In this document: positions 51,373 through 61,759 of the stretch, piece after piece | Numbering within the stretch: the stretch's first letter is position 1 | Layout of the letters: the number at the start of each line of letters is the position of its first letter | Assembly: GCF_013201705.1 (NCBI RefSeq) | Contig: NZ_CP053837.1 | Coordinates: 558,001 to 622,000, forward strand | Source of the DNA: Aliarcobacter faecis | Lineage (GTDB): Bacteria; Campylobacterota; Campylobacteria; Campylobacterales; Arcobacteraceae | Length of the DNA stretch: 64,000 nucleotides | Direction of reading: 5' to 3' | Notes under the pieces: generated by a model | What the model was told of the DNA's origin: nothing | The model's database searches: none | What the model saw: the letters and a program-made list of their open reading frames with translations, nothing else | Position numbers and translations under genes: made by a program

Positions 51373-53160
51373 TTATATTTTTAATACAGCCATAAATGCT
51401 TCTTGTGGAACATTTACTTTTCCAATGGCTTTCATCCTTTTTTTACCAGCTTTTTGTTTTTCAAGAAGTTTTCTTTTTCTTGTAATATCCCCACCATAAC
51501 ATTTAGCTGTTACATTTTTCCCCATAGATTTTACAGTTTCTCTTGCAATAATTGTACTTCCAATACTAGCTTGCACAGCAACTTCAAAAAGTTGTCTAGG
51601 AATAAGCTCTTTTAGTGCTTTTACAAACTCTCTTCCCCTAGTAACCGCTTTATCTTCAGGAACTATGATTGAAAGTGCATCAACTACATCTCCTGCAACT
51701 CTAACATCAAGTTTTTTTAAATTTCCAGCTCTAAATCCAACTGGTTCATAATCAAAAGAGGCATAACCTTTTGTTGTAGATTTTAGCTTATCATAAAAAT
51801 CCATAACAATCTCATTCATAGGAATATCATACTCTAAAAGAACTCTTGTTCCTATATAATCCATTTTTAATTGAATTCCTCTTTTGTCATTTAAAAGTTT
51901 TATAACATTTCCTAAAAACTCATCAGGTACTAAAATAGTAGCTTTTACATAAGGTTCAAAAATTGTGTCTATATAGTTTGGTTCAGGTAACTCTGATGGA
52001 TTCTGAATAACAATTCTATTTCCATCTCTTTTCAAAATTTCATAAACAACTGTTGGTGCAGTTGCTATTAAGTCTAAATCAAACTCCCTTTCCAACCTTT
52101 CTTTGATAACTTCCATATGAAGCATACCTAAAAATCCAGTTCTAAATCCACTTCCTAAAGCCATAGAACTTTCAGGTTCAAAAGAGATAGATGAGTCATT
52201 TAATTTTAGTTTGTTTAAAGCTTCTCTTAAATCTTCAAATTTATCTGTTTCTATTGGATAAAGTCCAGCAAAAACAAATGGTTTAGCAGGTTCAAATCCA
52301 TCAATTGGTTCTTTTGTTGGATTTTTTGCATCTGTCATTGTATCGCCAACTGCTATTCCATCTAGAGTTTTAAGCCCTAAAACAACTATTCCAATCTCTC
52401 CAGTTTTTATTTCTAAAGTATCTTCTTTTTTTATTGGATGTGGATACATTAAACTTAGAACTTGATGTTCGACTTTTGTGTTCATCATTTTTAAAGTTTG
52501 CCCTTTTTTTATACTTCCATCATAAACTCTTACGAGGGCTAAAGCTCCTAAATAGTTATCAAACCAACTATCATAAATAAGGGCTTTTGTAGGAGCATTT
52601 TCATCTCCTACTGGTGCAGGAACTCTTTTTATAATTGACTCAATTAAATCTTTTACTCCTAAACCAGTTTTTGCACTAATTAGATTGTGTTCTGTACAAT
52701 CTAATCCTATGGCTTCTTCAACTTCAGCTAGGACACGCATTGGGTCTGCACTAGGAAGATCTATTTTATTTACAACAGGAAGAAGTTCTAGGTCATTATC
52801 CATTGCAATATAAACATTTGCTATAGTCTGAGCTTCAACTCCTTGAGTCGAATCTACAATTAACAAAGCCCCTTCAGATGAAGCTAAAGAGCGACTAACT
52901 TCATAAGAAAAATCGACATGACCTGGAGTATCAATAAGATTTAATATATATTTTTCTTTATTAAGAGTATAGTTTAGCCTTACACTTTGGGCTTTTATAG
53001 TTATACCTCTCTCTTTTTCTATATCCATATTATCCATAACTTGTGAAGTCATTTCACGATCACTAATTGCTCCACACTCTTGAATAATTCTATCAGCAAG
53101 TGTTGATTTTCCATGATCTATATGTGCAATAATACTAAAGTTTCTAATATTTTTTTGCAA
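51373..53160 (-). CDS. lepA: Elongation factor 4
   Basis: A 595-residue ribosomal GTPase. G1 [14 protein letters not shown], the switch segment [12 protein letters not shown]3 [13 protein letters not shown]4 [10 protein letters not shown]; the C-terminal LepA-specific domain ends with [20 protein letters not shown]. It back-translocates stalled ribosomes and is near-universal. Length is normal. The gene starts 120 bases after the end of the OmpA cluster. Confidence 0.97.
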   Translation of the reverse strand: MQKNIRNFSIIAHIDHGKSTLADRIIQECGAISDREMTSQVMDNMDIEKERGITIKAQSVRLNYTLNKEKYILNLIDTPGHVDFSYEVSRSLASSEGALLIVDSTQGVEAQTIANVYIAMDNDLELLPVVNKIDLPSADPMRVLAEVEEAIGLDCTEHNLISAKTGLGVKDLIESIIKRVPAPVGDENAPTKALIYDSWFDNYLGALALVRVYDGSIKKGQTLKMMNTKVEHQVLSLMYPHPIKKEDTLEIKTGEIGIVVLGLKTLDGIAVGDTMTDAKNPTKEPIDGFEPAKPFVFAGLYPIETDKFEDLREALNKLKLNDSSISFEPESSMALGSGFRTGFLGMLHMEVIKERLEREFDLDLIATAPTVVYEILKRDGNRIVIQNPSELPEPNYIDTIFEPYVKATILVPDEFLGNVIKLLNDKRGIQLKMDYIGTRVLLEYDIPMNEIVMDFYDKLKSTTKGYASFDYEPVGFRAGNLKKLDVRVAGDVVDALSIIVPEDKAVTRGREFVKALKELIPRQLFEVAVQASIGSTIIARETVKSMGKNVTAKCYGGDITRKRKLLEKQKAGKKRMKAIGKVNVPQEAFMAVLKI

Positions 53161-53252
53161 GTTTTTTCCTATTAATTTTGAGTATTTTATTTAAAAAGTG
53201 AAAGATTATATCTAAAAAATAGTAAGTTTTTTGTTAATCATATTTTTAAGGA

Positions 53253-53275
53253 AGAAGGAATTTAAAATTCCTTCT
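53253..53275 (-). terminator. Terminator after first OmpA-like gene
   Basis: AGAAGGAATTT (53253-53263) and AAATTCCTTCT (53265-53275) are perfect complements just past the stop of the leftward gene; read leftward it is followed by TTCCTTAAAAA, so the T-run is poor. Confidence 0.5.
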
Positions 53276-53280
53276 AAAGT

Positions 53281-54342
53281 TTATTGGTTTATATATCCAA
53301 CAACTCTTCTATTTTGAGCTCTTCCTTCTTCAGTATCATTTGTGGCAATAGGTTGAGATTCCCCAAAAACAACAGCTTCTAATGAGTATTTATCTACACC
53401 TTTAGAAATAAGAGCATTTACAACAGAGAATGCTCTTTTTTCAGATAATTTCTGGTTGTAAGAATCACTTCCTTTTGAATCAGTATGAGCTTCTATTCTA
53501 GCTTCAAAAGCTCTATTTTGTTTCATAATATTTGCAAAATTTGTTATTATAGAGTCATATTGTGGTTTAATATCTGATTTATTATAATCGAAATTTATTT
53601 TTAAATCTACAGTTTCAACACAACCATCTTTATTTACTTTAACACCAGGACTTGTATTAGGACATTTATCTAAATGATTTGGAACTCCATCTCTATCGTC
53701 ATCATTTGCCCATTCTTCTTTTGTTACTACTTTTTCTTGAGTAATAGTCTCTGGTGTAGAAGTATTATCAACAACTGGTACTTTTGCTTCAACTGGTTCA
53801 TAAGATTTTTTACCTAAAGGCATACCAATACCTAAAGTATACATAAAGTCATTTTGACCTTCTCTTGTTGCGTAAATATGTCTTACATCACCTTTGATAG
53901 CCATTCCATAATTTGGAATATCATATCTCAAACCAACCCCATAATTCAATAAAGCTGAATCTTTATGCTTTAAAACTGGATTAGTTACATCTTGATAACC
54001 AGCTCCAACAAATCCATATGCTGCAAAATTATCAGTTATATCAAATCTTTTTATAGCATTTAAAAGGATTTTATTAACATGAGTTGTTTTACTTGAATCT
54101 AAATATTTAAGAATATCACTTCTTATATACATTAATTCAATTTGATTAATAAAGTCTGTATCGAAATTTTTTGCTAACGAGATTCCAAGATTTGCATAGT
54201 GGTCATTTTTAATTCCTGCTTTGCTATCAGTTAAAATTCCTGAAGCGAAAGGAGTTACTTCATAACTATAAGTTTTGCTAGAATCGTGTGCTGCAAAAAG
54301 TGAAGCAATACATAAAGTAGATGATAGTACGATTTTTTTCAT
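53281..54342 (-). CDS. OmpA-family outer membrane protein (1)
   Basis: A 353-residue protein: signal peptide (about 1-18, SLFAAHDS), an N-terminal beta barrel (about 20-175), a linker with calcium-binding type repeat DDDRDGVPNHLDKCPNTS, and a C-terminal OmpA domain with DYNKSDIKPQYDSII, EAHTDSKGSDSYNQKLSEKR and GRAQNRRVVGYI, which binds peptidoglycan. It follows a paralogue of similar design separated by a strong terminator, so the two are expressed independently. Confidence 0.9.
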   Translation of the reverse strand: MKKIVLSSTLCIASLFAAHDSSKTYSYEVTPFASGILTDSKAGIKNDHYANLGISLAKNFDTDFINQIELMYIRSDILKYLDSSKTTHVNKILLNAIKRFDITDNFAAYGFVGAGYQDVTNPVLKHKDSALLNYGVGLRYDIPNYGMAIKGDVRHIYATREGQNDFMYTLGIGMPLGKKSYEPVEAKVPVVDNTSTPETITQEKVVTKEEWANDDDRDGVPNHLDKCPNTSPGVKVNKDGCVETVDLKINFDYNKSDIKPQYDSIITNFANIMKQNRAFEARIEAHTDSKGSDSYNQKLSEKRAFSVVNALISKGVDKYSLEAVVFGESQPIATNDTEEGRAQNRRVVGYINQ

Positions 54343-54420
54343 ATATTTTCCTTATTATAAATAATTTTGGATATTATAACTTAAAAAATATATAAAGTAT
54401 ATTAATATATTATTAAATTA

Positions 54421-54455
54421 AAAAAAGGTTTGGGAAATAATCCCAAACCTTTTTT
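54421..54455 (-). terminator. Strong terminator after second OmpA-like gene
   Basis: AAAAAAGGTTTGGGA (54421-54435) and TCCCAAACCTTTTTT (54441-54455) form a perfect 15-bp stem with loop AATAA, the strongest terminator in the window; its A/T flanks work in both directions. Confidence 0.85.
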
Positions 54456-54476
54456 AAGTTTATAGTGAAACTATAA

Positions 54477-55502
54477 TTATTTAACCATTACAGCTTGAAC
54501 TCTTCTGTTTTCTGCTCTACCTTCAGCAGTTTCATTTGAAGCAATAGGTTTAGATTTACCATATCCAACAGCTTTAATTCTGTCTTTTTCTACTCCTAAA
54601 CCAACTAAAGCTTTAACAACTGAAGATGCTCTTCTTTCAGATAATTTTTGATTATAAGCAACACTTCCTACAGAATCTGTATGACCTTCAATATCAGCTT
54701 TTAATCTTTTATCTACATTCATAACTTTTGCAAATTCATGAATTCTTGTACTATAAATATCTTTTATATCAGATTTATCTGTATCAAAATTAACATTTAA
54801 GTTAATTAGAGTAATACACCCAACAGAGTCAACTTTTGCACCTTTTGGAGTATTTGGGCATTTATCTAATCTATCAATAACTCCATCTCCATCACTATCT
54901 TTATCTACAGCAACAGGAGCAGGAACTGGTGTTGGAGCTGGAGCAGGAACTACTTCTGGAGCAGCTTTTGTTCTCTCTCCAAATGGAACAGCTAAACCTA
55001 ATGTATATAACATTGTATTATCTCCATAATTGAAGTTAATTAAATGTCTAACATCAAATTTAAGTGCTAAACTATCAATTAATTGATATTTTAGACCAAG
55101 ACCGTAGTTTCCGAATGCACCATCTTTTTGGTGTTTAGTAATTTCATGATCGAAGAATTCAACTCCAACCCCTGCTAATGCATATAAAGATAAATCATCT
55201 GTTAAACTATAATCTTTAACTAAGTTACCAAATACTCTAGTAATTGAAGAATCTCCAGAGTGACCTCTTTTAGCATTAATATCTTTAACAGTTCTTAAAA
55301 ACCCTAATTCAAATTGATCTATAATTGAATTTTCTTGGTTAAATCCTAAAGCTAAACCAGCGTTTACATAATTTTTTTCTAAATTATGGTTACCTTCAGC
55401 TAATCCACCACCAATTAATGGTGTGATTTCATATTTGTAGTCACTATTTGCAGCTAATACTAAAGAAGCACAAGCTAATGTTGATAATAAAATTTTTTTC
55501 AT
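54477..55502 (-). CDS. OmpA-family outer membrane protein (2)
   Basis: A 341-residue protein: signal peptide (about 1-18, SLVLAANS), barrel with GGGLAEGNHNLEKNYVNAGL and FDVRHLINFNYGDNTMLYTL, a Pro/Ala linker (PAPAPTPVPAPVAV), repeat DGDGVIDRLDKCPNTPKG, and the OmpA peptidoglycan domain (DTDKSDIKDIYSTRI, EGHTDSVGSVAYNQKLSERR). Together with the downstream paralogue it is a tandem duplication. The Pro-rich linker is present only in this copy. It is likely an abundant anchor between outer membrane and cell wall. Confidence 0.92.
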   Translation of the reverse strand: MKKILLSTLACASLVLAANSDYKYEITPLIGGGLAEGNHNLEKNYVNAGLALGFNQENSIIDQFELGFLRTVKDINAKRGHSGDSSITRVFGNLVKDYSLTDDLSLYALAGVGVEFFDHEITKHQKDGAFGNYGLGLKYQLIDSLALKFDVRHLINFNYGDNTMLYTLGLAVPFGERTKAAPEVVPAPAPTPVPAPVAVDKDSDGDGVIDRLDKCPNTPKGAKVDSVGCITLINLNVNFDTDKSDIKDIYSTRIHEFAKVMNVDKRLKADIEGHTDSVGSVAYNQKLSERRASSVVKALVGLGVEKDRIKAVGYGKSKPIASNETAEGRAENRRVQAVMVK

Positions 55503-55567
55503 TTTTCTTCCTTTTTGTAAATTATAATCCGTAAAATTATATCTAATTCTTATTAATATTATATTAA

Positions 55568-56500
55568 TTAACTATTAAAAATAGAATTTACAGATTCATT
55601 ATTATGAATTCTTCTAATAGCTTCTCCTATCATCGCAGAAGCTGTTAATACTGTGATTTTTTTTGCATTCTCTTTTGTTGGTATAGTATCAGATATTACA
55701 AGTTCATCTAAAACACCATTTGCAACTCTTTCATAAGCAGGACCACTTAAAACTCCATGAGTACAACAAGCCATAACAGAAGTTGCGCCTTTTTGTTTTA
55801 GAACTTCTGCTGCTTTTACTAAAGTTCCTGCAGTATCTACCATATCATCTACTAATATTACATCTTTACCTTTTACATCTCCAATTATGTTCATAACTTC
55901 TGAAATATTTGCTTTTTCTCTTTTTTTATCAACAATTACTAAATCGTATCCTAATTTATCTGCATACTGCCTAGCACGTGCTACTCCACCTATATCTGGA
56001 CTTGCAATAATAGGGTTTTTAAGGTTTTTGCTTTTTATATAATTAATAAATAATATTGAACCAAATAAGTTATCAGCAGGAAGATTAAAAAATCCTTGAA
56101 TTTGAGCAGCATGTAAATCAATAGTTACGATTCTATCAATTCCAGCAGCTTCAAGTAAATCTGCAACTAATTTTGCACTAATTGGAACTCTTGGAGCAGC
56201 TTTTCTGTCTTGTCTTGCATATCCATAATATGGAACAACAGCATTTATACTTTTTGCACTTGAACGTTTTAATGCATCTACCATTATTAATAATTCCATT
56301 AAATTATCATTTGCAGGAGCACATGTAGGTTGGATTATATAAACATCTTGTCCTCTCACACTTTGAGTTATTTGAACAGATATTTCACCATCACTAAATT
56401 TATTTAATGTTGCGTCAGATACATTCATTCCTAAATAATCTCCAACTTTTTTAGCAAATTCAGGGTTTGCACTTCCACTAAAGAGTTTAAAAGTAGACAT
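55568..56500 (-). CDS. prs: Ribose-phosphate pyrophosphokinase
   Basis: A 310-residue enzyme making PRPP from ribose 5-phosphate and ATP. FSDGEISVQITQSVRGQDVY, YYGYARQDRKAAPRVPI, the TIDLHAAQIQGFF region and the PRPP loop DVILVDDMVDTAGTLVKAAE are all present. It supplies PRPP for the his, purine and pyrimidine pathways. It stands alone, divergent from the porin gene across a 253-base gap. Confidence 0.97.
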   Translation of the reverse strand: MSTFKLFSGSANPEFAKKVGDYLGMNVSDATLNKFSDGEISVQITQSVRGQDVYIIQPTCAPANDNLMELLIMVDALKRSSAKSINAVVPYYGYARQDRKAAPRVPISAKLVADLLEAAGIDRIVTIDLHAAQIQGFFNLPADNLFGSILFINYIKSKNLKNPIIASPDIGGVARARQYADKLGYDLVIVDKKREKANISEVMNIIGDVKGKDVILVDDMVDTAGTLVKAAEVLKQKGATSVMACCTHGVLSGPAYERVANGVLDELVISDTIPTKENAKKITVLTASAMIGEAIRRIHNNESVNSIFNS

Positions 56501-56753
56501 AAAAATTCCTCTAATTTCTTGATTTTTGTAAGCTAAAATAGTAGCAAAAAAGTACTTAATAAATTTTTTATAAGATTTAAAATTTAATAAATAATTAAGT
56601 CTAAAAGAAATAAGATTGTATTTTATTCACAACTAAGTTGCAAATGATAAAGTTTTTTTAAATTAATAGAAAGTTAATTAAAAATTAATAAAAAAAGTTG
56701 TAAATTTCCATCCGATGTAATAATGGGTATCATCATAAAAGCAAGGAGAAAAA

Positions 56754-57866
56754 ATGAAAAAAGTGAGTTTAGTTGTTTCGGCTATGGTGTTAACAAGTTC
56801 AGTTTTTGCTGATTCATTAACTATTGATGATGCTTTTAAAAATGGAGAAGTTGAAGGAATAATTGCTCTTTATGGTCAAAAGAAGAAGAATAAAGATCAA
56901 GATATTGAAAGAAATTTAGCTTATGGAAATGGACATTTAGGTCTTGCTTATACAACAGACTCTTTTTATGGTTTTAATGCAAAAGTTGAAGCTAAAGGAA
57001 ATGTAAAATTAGGTGAGCAACATAAACATGATTGGAAAGATAATGCACCTTTTGAAAATAGTGCTTTATTTACACAAGCATATTTACAATATGAGCTAGA
57101 TAATGTTATTTCTATTAGAGGTGGAAGATATGAAGGAGAGTATGAGTGGCTTTCTGATTATCAACAAGGAGCTGTTTTAGAGATTTTACCAATTCCTAAT
57201 ACAGTTGTAGCTATAGGTTACTCAAACAAAAAATCTGAATCAGGAATAGATTTAAGTGAAGATTTTTACAAAGCTAGTGAAAAAGGTGTCTATTTTGTAG
57301 ATATTCAAAATGAGGGTCTAGAAAATATTATATTTAATCCATATTTTTATGAAATGCCAGATTTTGGAAGATTTTATGGTTTAAAAACTATTATTGATAC
57401 AGATTATTTTGGAATTATTGCTCAATATGCTAAAAGTAGTGCAGATGAGAAAGCTTTAGATGATGAAGATGGATATATTGCACATATTGAAGGAACTTTA
57501 AAAATAGAAGATTTTACAGCTTCTTTAGGATACATTAAAACTAGTAAAAAAGGTGGAGCAGTACAAATAGCTACTTATGGTGATAATATTTCTCCTTTTG
57601 AAGATGGAAATTATGTTTATGATATAGATGCAAGAACTACTTATCTAAATTTAGGTTACTCAATTGCTGAAGTTGAATTAGGTGCTTTATATGGAGCTAC
57701 AAAATATAGTGAAGATAATTTTAAAGAGAAAGAACTTAATTTAAGTGTTGCTTATGGAATTACAGATAGTTTAACTGCTGGTGTAATGTGGGTAAATGTT
57801 GATACAAATAATTCTCAAGATACGGACTATGATAAATATTTATTAGCTGTTGAATATAGTTTCTAA
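56754..57866 (+). CDS. Outer membrane porin (Opr family)
   Basis: A 370-residue protein with a signal peptide (about 1-19, SSVFADS), then a beta-barrel body with aromatic-ended strands (GHLGLAYTTDSFYGFNAKVE, ISIRGGRYEGEYEWLSDYQQ) and the terminal Phe (YLLAVEYSF) needed for barrel assembly. DYQQGAVLEI is a feature of the campylobacterial Opr porins. AAGGAG precedes ATG; TAATAAT at about 56,717 is a -10 candidate. The substrate is unknown. Confidence 0.8.
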   Translation: MKKVSLVVSAMVLTSSVFADSLTIDDAFKNGEVEGIIALYGQKKKNKDQDIERNLAYGNGHLGLAYTTDSFYGFNAKVEAKGNVKLGEQHKHDWKDNAPFENSALFTQAYLQYELDNVISIRGGRYEGEYEWLSDYQQGAVLEILPIPNTVVAIGYSNKKSESGIDLSEDFYKASEKGVYFVDIQNEGLENIIFNPYFYEMPDFGRFYGLKTIIDTDYFGIIAQYAKSSADEKALDDEDGYIAHIEGTLKIEDFTASLGYIKTSKKGGAVQIATYGDNISPFEDGNYVYDIDARTTYLNLGYSIAEVELGALYGATKYSEDNFKEKELNLSVAYGITDSLTAGVMWVNVDTNNSQDTDYDKYLLAVEYSF

Positions 57867-57873
57867 TTTTTAT

Positions 57874-57900
57874 AAGAAAGAGCTTACTCTCTTTCTTTTT
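57874..57900 (+). terminator. Terminator after porin gene
   Basis: AAGAAAGAG (57874-57882) pairs with CTCTTTCTT (57889-57897), with a T-run beyond; it also abuts the stop of the convergent mnmA gene. Confidence 0.7.
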
Positions 57901-58938
57901 TTATTTTGCACTTTCTATAAAAGCACTTCCTATTACTTTATTGTTGTCATAGAAAACTGCAAGTTGTCCACTTGCAACTCCAAAAGCTGGTTCTTCTAGT
58001 AAAATGTAAGCTTTATTATCTTCAATTCTTACTTTGCAAGGTGTTGTATTTGATCTATATCTTAGTTTCACTCCACATGAGAACTCTTTATCATCAATAT
58101 ACATATTTAAATTCTCTCCTAAAACTTCATTTATCTTTAATGATGGTTTTTTTCCTACAACAATTGTATTATCTTTTGGATTTAATTTTGTAACAAAGTG
58201 TGGATCCTGAGCTCCTTTTACAGTAAATCCTTTTCTTTTTCCTATTGTATAGTGTGCATAACCTTTATGTTTTCCTACAACATTTCCAGCTTGATCTAAA
58301 ACATCACCTTCAATATCAATATTTGCATGTTTTTTAATAACATCGGTATAAACTGTTTCTACAAAACAAATCTCTTGAGACTCATTTTTTTCAGTTATTT
58401 TTTTGTATGTAACATCAAGATTTGCTCCAAGTTTTATGATATCCTCTTTTTTATAAGTGCTAAGAGGAAACATCATAAAAGGTAAGGCTTCTTTTTTTAT
58501 TTGAGATAGAAAATAGCTTTGGTCTTTTGATTTATCATCTGCTTCATAAAAAAATTCTCCATCTGTTGTTGCATAGTGTCCAGTTGCGAGAAAACTTGCA
58601 CCTTGCTCTTTTGCAAAATCAAGCATAGCACCAAATTTTATATTTCTATTACATTTAACACAGGGATTTGGAGTAGTTCCTTCTAAGTAAGAGTTTACAA
58701 AATAGTCATAAACCTCTTCACTAAATTTTTTAGTTAAATCTAAAATATGGTATTTTACACCCAAAAATTTTGCAACACCATCAATATAACCTAAATTTGA
58801 TTCGTGATAACCATCTGATCTATTATGAAGTTTTAGATAAATTCCTTCAACTTCATAACCTTGTTGTTGAAGCATATATGCTGTTACTGATGAGTCAATT
58901 CCACCGCTCATTCCAACCATAACTTTTTTTTTACTCAT
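57901..58938 (-). CDS. mnmA: tRNA 2-thiouridylase MnmA, second paralogue
   Basis: A 345-residue enzyme of the Campylobacter-type MnmA. ATP-pyrophosphatase P-loop GMSGGIDSSVTAYMLQ; catalytic Cys candidates in NPCVKCNRNIKFG and SQEICFVET; YTIGKRKGFTV and the C-terminal beta domain follow. It thiolates U34 of tRNA Lys/Glu/Gln. It lies 11 bases downstream of a longer MnmA gene that has the alternative NPDILCNKEIKF motif. Both retain catalytic residues, so the pair may be partly specialised. Confidence 0.88.
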   Translation of the reverse strand: MSKKKVMVGMSGGIDSSVTAYMLQQQGYEVEGIYLKLHNRSDGYHESNLGYIDGVAKFLGVKYHILDLTKKFSEEVYDYFVNSYLEGTTPNPCVKCNRNIKFGAMLDFAKEQGASFLATGHYATTDGEFFYEADDKSKDQSYFLSQIKKEALPFMMFPLSTYKKEDIIKLGANLDVTYKKITEKNESQEICFVETVYTDVIKKHANIDIEGDVLDQAGNVVGKHKGYAHYTIGKRKGFTVKGAQDPHFVTKLNPKDNTIVVGKKPSLKINEVLGENLNMYIDDKEFSCGVKLRYRSNTTPCKVRIEDNKAYILLEEPAFGVASGQLAVFYDNNKVIGSAFIESAK

Positions 58939-58949
58939 CTTTTACCTTT

Positions 58950-60053
58950 TTATTTGTAGTAACTGATAAAGCCACCACCAAGACAATAATCACCAGAATA
59001 TAAAACAAGACTTTGTCCTAGTGTTACAGCTCTTTGAGGATTATCAAACTCAACCACTACTTTTTCATTATTTGCTTCAACTACAGTACAAGCTTGTTTT
59101 TGTTGTCTGTATCTTACTTGTGCCATTAATCTATCACCAACTTTAGGTGCTTCTTCTAATACCCAATGCATATGGTATGCTTCTACATTTTTGCTCATAA
59201 GTAAAGGATGATTTGTATCTTGAACAATTGTTAATGTATTATTTACTACATCTTTAGAAGCTACATACCAAGGTTTGTGAGTATTGTTTTCACTTTCATT
59301 GTCTTTAATACCTCCAAGACCAATACCTTTTCTTTGTCCCAATGTGTAACAAACTAGACCTTTATGTTTTCCTAAAACTTTTCCATTTTCATCTAAAATA
59401 TCTCCAGGAATAGCCTTTAAATGTTGTGTAATAAATTCATCAAATTTTTGATTACCAATAAAACAAATTCCTGTACTATCTTTTTTATCACTAACTGGTA
59501 GATTATTAATTCTAGCTATTTCTCTAACTTCTTTTTTTGTTAAATCTCCAAGTGGAAATATAGCATGTGACAATTGTTCACTTGATAATGCGTGTAAAAA
59601 ATAACTTTGGTCTTTTGAACTGTCTTTTGGAGTATCTAGTACAAAATGATTTTTGTATTGCGCAATTTTTGCATAATGACCAGTTGCAATCATATCTGCA
59701 CCCATACTTTTTGCTTCATTTAAGAATACATTGAATTTTATTTCTTTGTTACATAAAATATCTGGATTTGGTGTTAGACCTTGCTTTAAACCTTCTAAAA
59801 ATACATCAAAAACTCTATCTCTGTACTCTTTAACGAAGTCTTTTCCAATTACCTCTATTCCTATTAATGCACCAACTTTTTTTGCATCTTCAAATTCTAT
59901 ACGATTAGGGCAAAGGCTTCCTTTGATCCCGTATTCCCAATTACGCATAAATAATCCAACAACATCGAAACCCTGTTGTTTTAATAATAATGCAGTAACA
60001 GATGAATCAACTCCGCCTGACATTCCTACAACAATTTTTTTATTTTTGCTCAT
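58950..60053 (-). CDS. mnmA: tRNA 2-thiouridylase MnmA, first paralogue
   Basis: A 367-residue MnmA of the common bacterial type: P-loop GMSGGVDSSVTALLLKQQG, the insertion FMRNWEYGIKGSLCPNR, catalytic Cys in NPDILCNKEIKF and STGICFIGNQ, TLGQRKGIGLGG, and the C-terminal beta barrel with VRYRQQ. Divergence from its neighbour (different active-site surroundings, 22 residues longer) argues for acquisition of one copy and not a recent duplication. Confidence 0.92.
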   Translation of the reverse strand: MSKNKKIVVGMSGGVDSSVTALLLKQQGFDVVGLFMRNWEYGIKGSLCPNRIEFEDAKKVGALIGIEVIGKDFVKEYRDRVFDVFLEGLKQGLTPNPDILCNKEIKFNVFLNEAKSMGADMIATGHYAKIAQYKNHFVLDTPKDSSKDQSYFLHALSSEQLSHAIFPLGDLTKKEVREIARINNLPVSDKKDSTGICFIGNQKFDEFITQHLKAIPGDILDENGKVLGKHKGLVCYTLGQRKGIGLGGIKDNESENNTHKPWYVASKDVVNNTLTIVQDTNHPLLMSKNVEAYHMHWVLEEAPKVGDRLMAQVRYRQQKQACTVVEANNEKVVVEFDNPQRAVTLGQSLVLYSGDYCLGGGFISYYK

Positions 60054-60100
60054 TTTTTACCTTTAAAAAGTTCTTTTTTTAGAACTGTATTTACAACAAT

Positions 60101-60586
60101 TTAGTTGTTTTTAATATATTTTAAAGGAATAATCACTGACTCTCTATTTGCCCAATTTTTGTGAGGAATAATAAGATTTTTTGTATCTATTCTCTTATTA
60201 TCAAAAAATATTATATCTATATCCAAGGTTCTAGGCGCATCTTGAAAGGATCGCTTTCTTCCAAATTTTTTTTCATATCTTTGCATGGCTTTCAAAAAGT
60301 CATTAGGACAAAGATTTGTTTTGAGTGTGATTATACCATTTAAAAAGTGGCTTTGTTCTAAAAATCCAAAAGGAGGATTTCGTAAAAGAGGTGAGCTCAT
60401 AAGTAAAGTAAATCTCAAATCTTTTTTTAAACATAAGATTAAATTATCAAATATATTTTTTGTATTTCCAATATTCCCTCCAATTCCAATAGTTACACTA
60501 TATTTTTTATTTGAAGTTGTATTAAACTTTTTTGGAAAATTTGGGTAATAGAAAAGTGTTAAATTATTGCTTAAATTTTTTTTCAA
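60101..60586 (-). CDS. folK: HPPK (folate pyrophosphokinase)
   Basis: A 161-residue enzyme that pyrophosphorylates hydroxymethyl-dihydropterin. GIGGNIGNTKNIFDNL, SSPLLRNPPFGFLEQSHFLN, the GRKRSFQDAPRTLDIDIIFF signature and IPHKNWANRESVI are clear. It has a ~25-residue N-terminal extension before the fold. It is downstream of the M24 peptidase gene, as in other Campylobacterota, but mnmA follows where flhF is often found. Confidence 0.93.
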   Translation of the reverse strand: MKKNLSNNLTLFYYPNFPKKFNTTSNKKYSVTIGIGGNIGNTKNIFDNLILCLKKDLRFTLLMSSPLLRNPPFGFLEQSHFLNGIITLKTNLCPNDFLKAMQRYEKKFGRKRSFQDAPRTLDIDIIFFDNKRIDTKNLIIPHKNWANRESVIIPLKYIKNN

Positions 60587-60657
60587 ATTTCTCTCTTTTT
60601 TTATAAATAATCCTAACTTAGTGAATAAGTTATGATTATTTTTTAATATCTTTTGTT

Positions 60658-61683
60658 TTATAAAATATCTGCTTTACCATTTTTCATATAGACTGTATCT
60701 TCAATTCTAACTCCAAATTCATTTGGAAGATAAATACCAGGTTCAACTGTAAATACCATATGGTCTTCAATAATTAAATCATTTCTACTATTTATATTTG
60801 GAAATTCATGAATATCAAGACCAACTCCATGACCTGTGCTATGTACAAAAAACTCTCCATATCCAGCTTTAGTGATATAATCTCTAGCAATTTTGTCAAT
60901 TTCTGAAGCCTTCATACCACTTCTTGCTTTTTTAATAGCTAGAGTTTGAGCTTTATAAACTATATCATAGATTTTTTGATGTTTTTTATTTTTAAATTTT
61001 TGCTCTCTTTCAAAGCTAAAATTATTAAAATCAACTACACTTGTACAAGTTCTATCTGAACAATATCTTTTATATTTTATTCCAGCATCAACTAAAAGTA
61101 AATTGTCTTTATTTAGTTTTTTATTTGTAGGAAGGGCATGAGGTTTTGCTGCATTTTCGTTTATAGCAACTATTGGATTAAAAGATACATCAAATTTTGC
61201 TTTTTGTGTCATATTTTTGAAAGCTTCAAAAAAAAGCTCTTTTTCACTTCTTTTTTCACCATTTTTCTTTATGAATTTTGCAAAATTTGAAAAACCTTCT
61301 CTTCCTAAATTTGCAGCTTTTTTAAGGAGTTTTATCTCTTTCTCACTTTTTATTAATCTTTTCATTTTTGAAAAGTTTATTTCTTCTTTAAAAATAGTAT
61401 CTAAATCTTTTATGAAGTTTGAATATGTTAAATAAGTGAAATCATTTGGGTCAAAAGTTAACTCTTTTATATGGTTCTTTTTTAATATCTCTTTAGCACT
61501 CTCTATTAGATTAGCACTTTCTATAATTTCACAATTTTTTGCATACTCTCGTGCTTCAATAGTATATCTTGCATCAGTTATAAAAAATTTTTCACTACCA
61601 AGATTTAAAAATATTACATTGTCACAAGAGAAGTTACACTCGTAATATATTGCATTTTCATTTTTTAATATAAAGTTTTCCAC
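60658..61683 (-). CDS. Aminopeptidase P/Xaa-Pro type peptidase (M24)
   Basis: A 341-residue metallopeptidase: a creatinase-like N-terminal domain (about 1-115) and a pita-bread catalytic domain. Metal ligands lie in LLLVDAGIKYKRYCSDRT (two Asp), HSTGHGVGLDIHEFP, VFTVEPGIYLP and VRIEDTV. It probably removes N-terminal residues before proline. Divergent from aroQ, with folK behind it. Confidence 0.9.
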   Translation of the reverse strand: MENFILKNENAIYYECNFSCDNVIFLNLGSEKFFITDARYTIEAREYAKNCEIIESANLIESAKEILKKNHIKELTFDPNDFTYLTYSNFIKDLDTIFKEEINFSKMKRLIKSEKEIKLLKKAANLGREGFSNFAKFIKKNGEKRSEKELFFEAFKNMTQKAKFDVSFNPIVAINENAAKPHALPTNKKLNKDNLLLVDAGIKYKRYCSDRTCTSVVDFNNFSFEREQKFKNKKHQKIYDIVYKAQTLAIKKARSGMKASEIDKIARDYITKAGYGEFFVHSTGHGVGLDIHEFPNINSRNDLIIEDHMVFTVEPGIYLPNEFGVRIEDTVYMKNGKADIL

Positions 61684-61759
61684 TAAAATAGCCTTTTTTT
61701 AGATGATTTAACAAAAGTTTAATTATAATCTTACCAAAATTTATTAAAAGGAAAATAAT

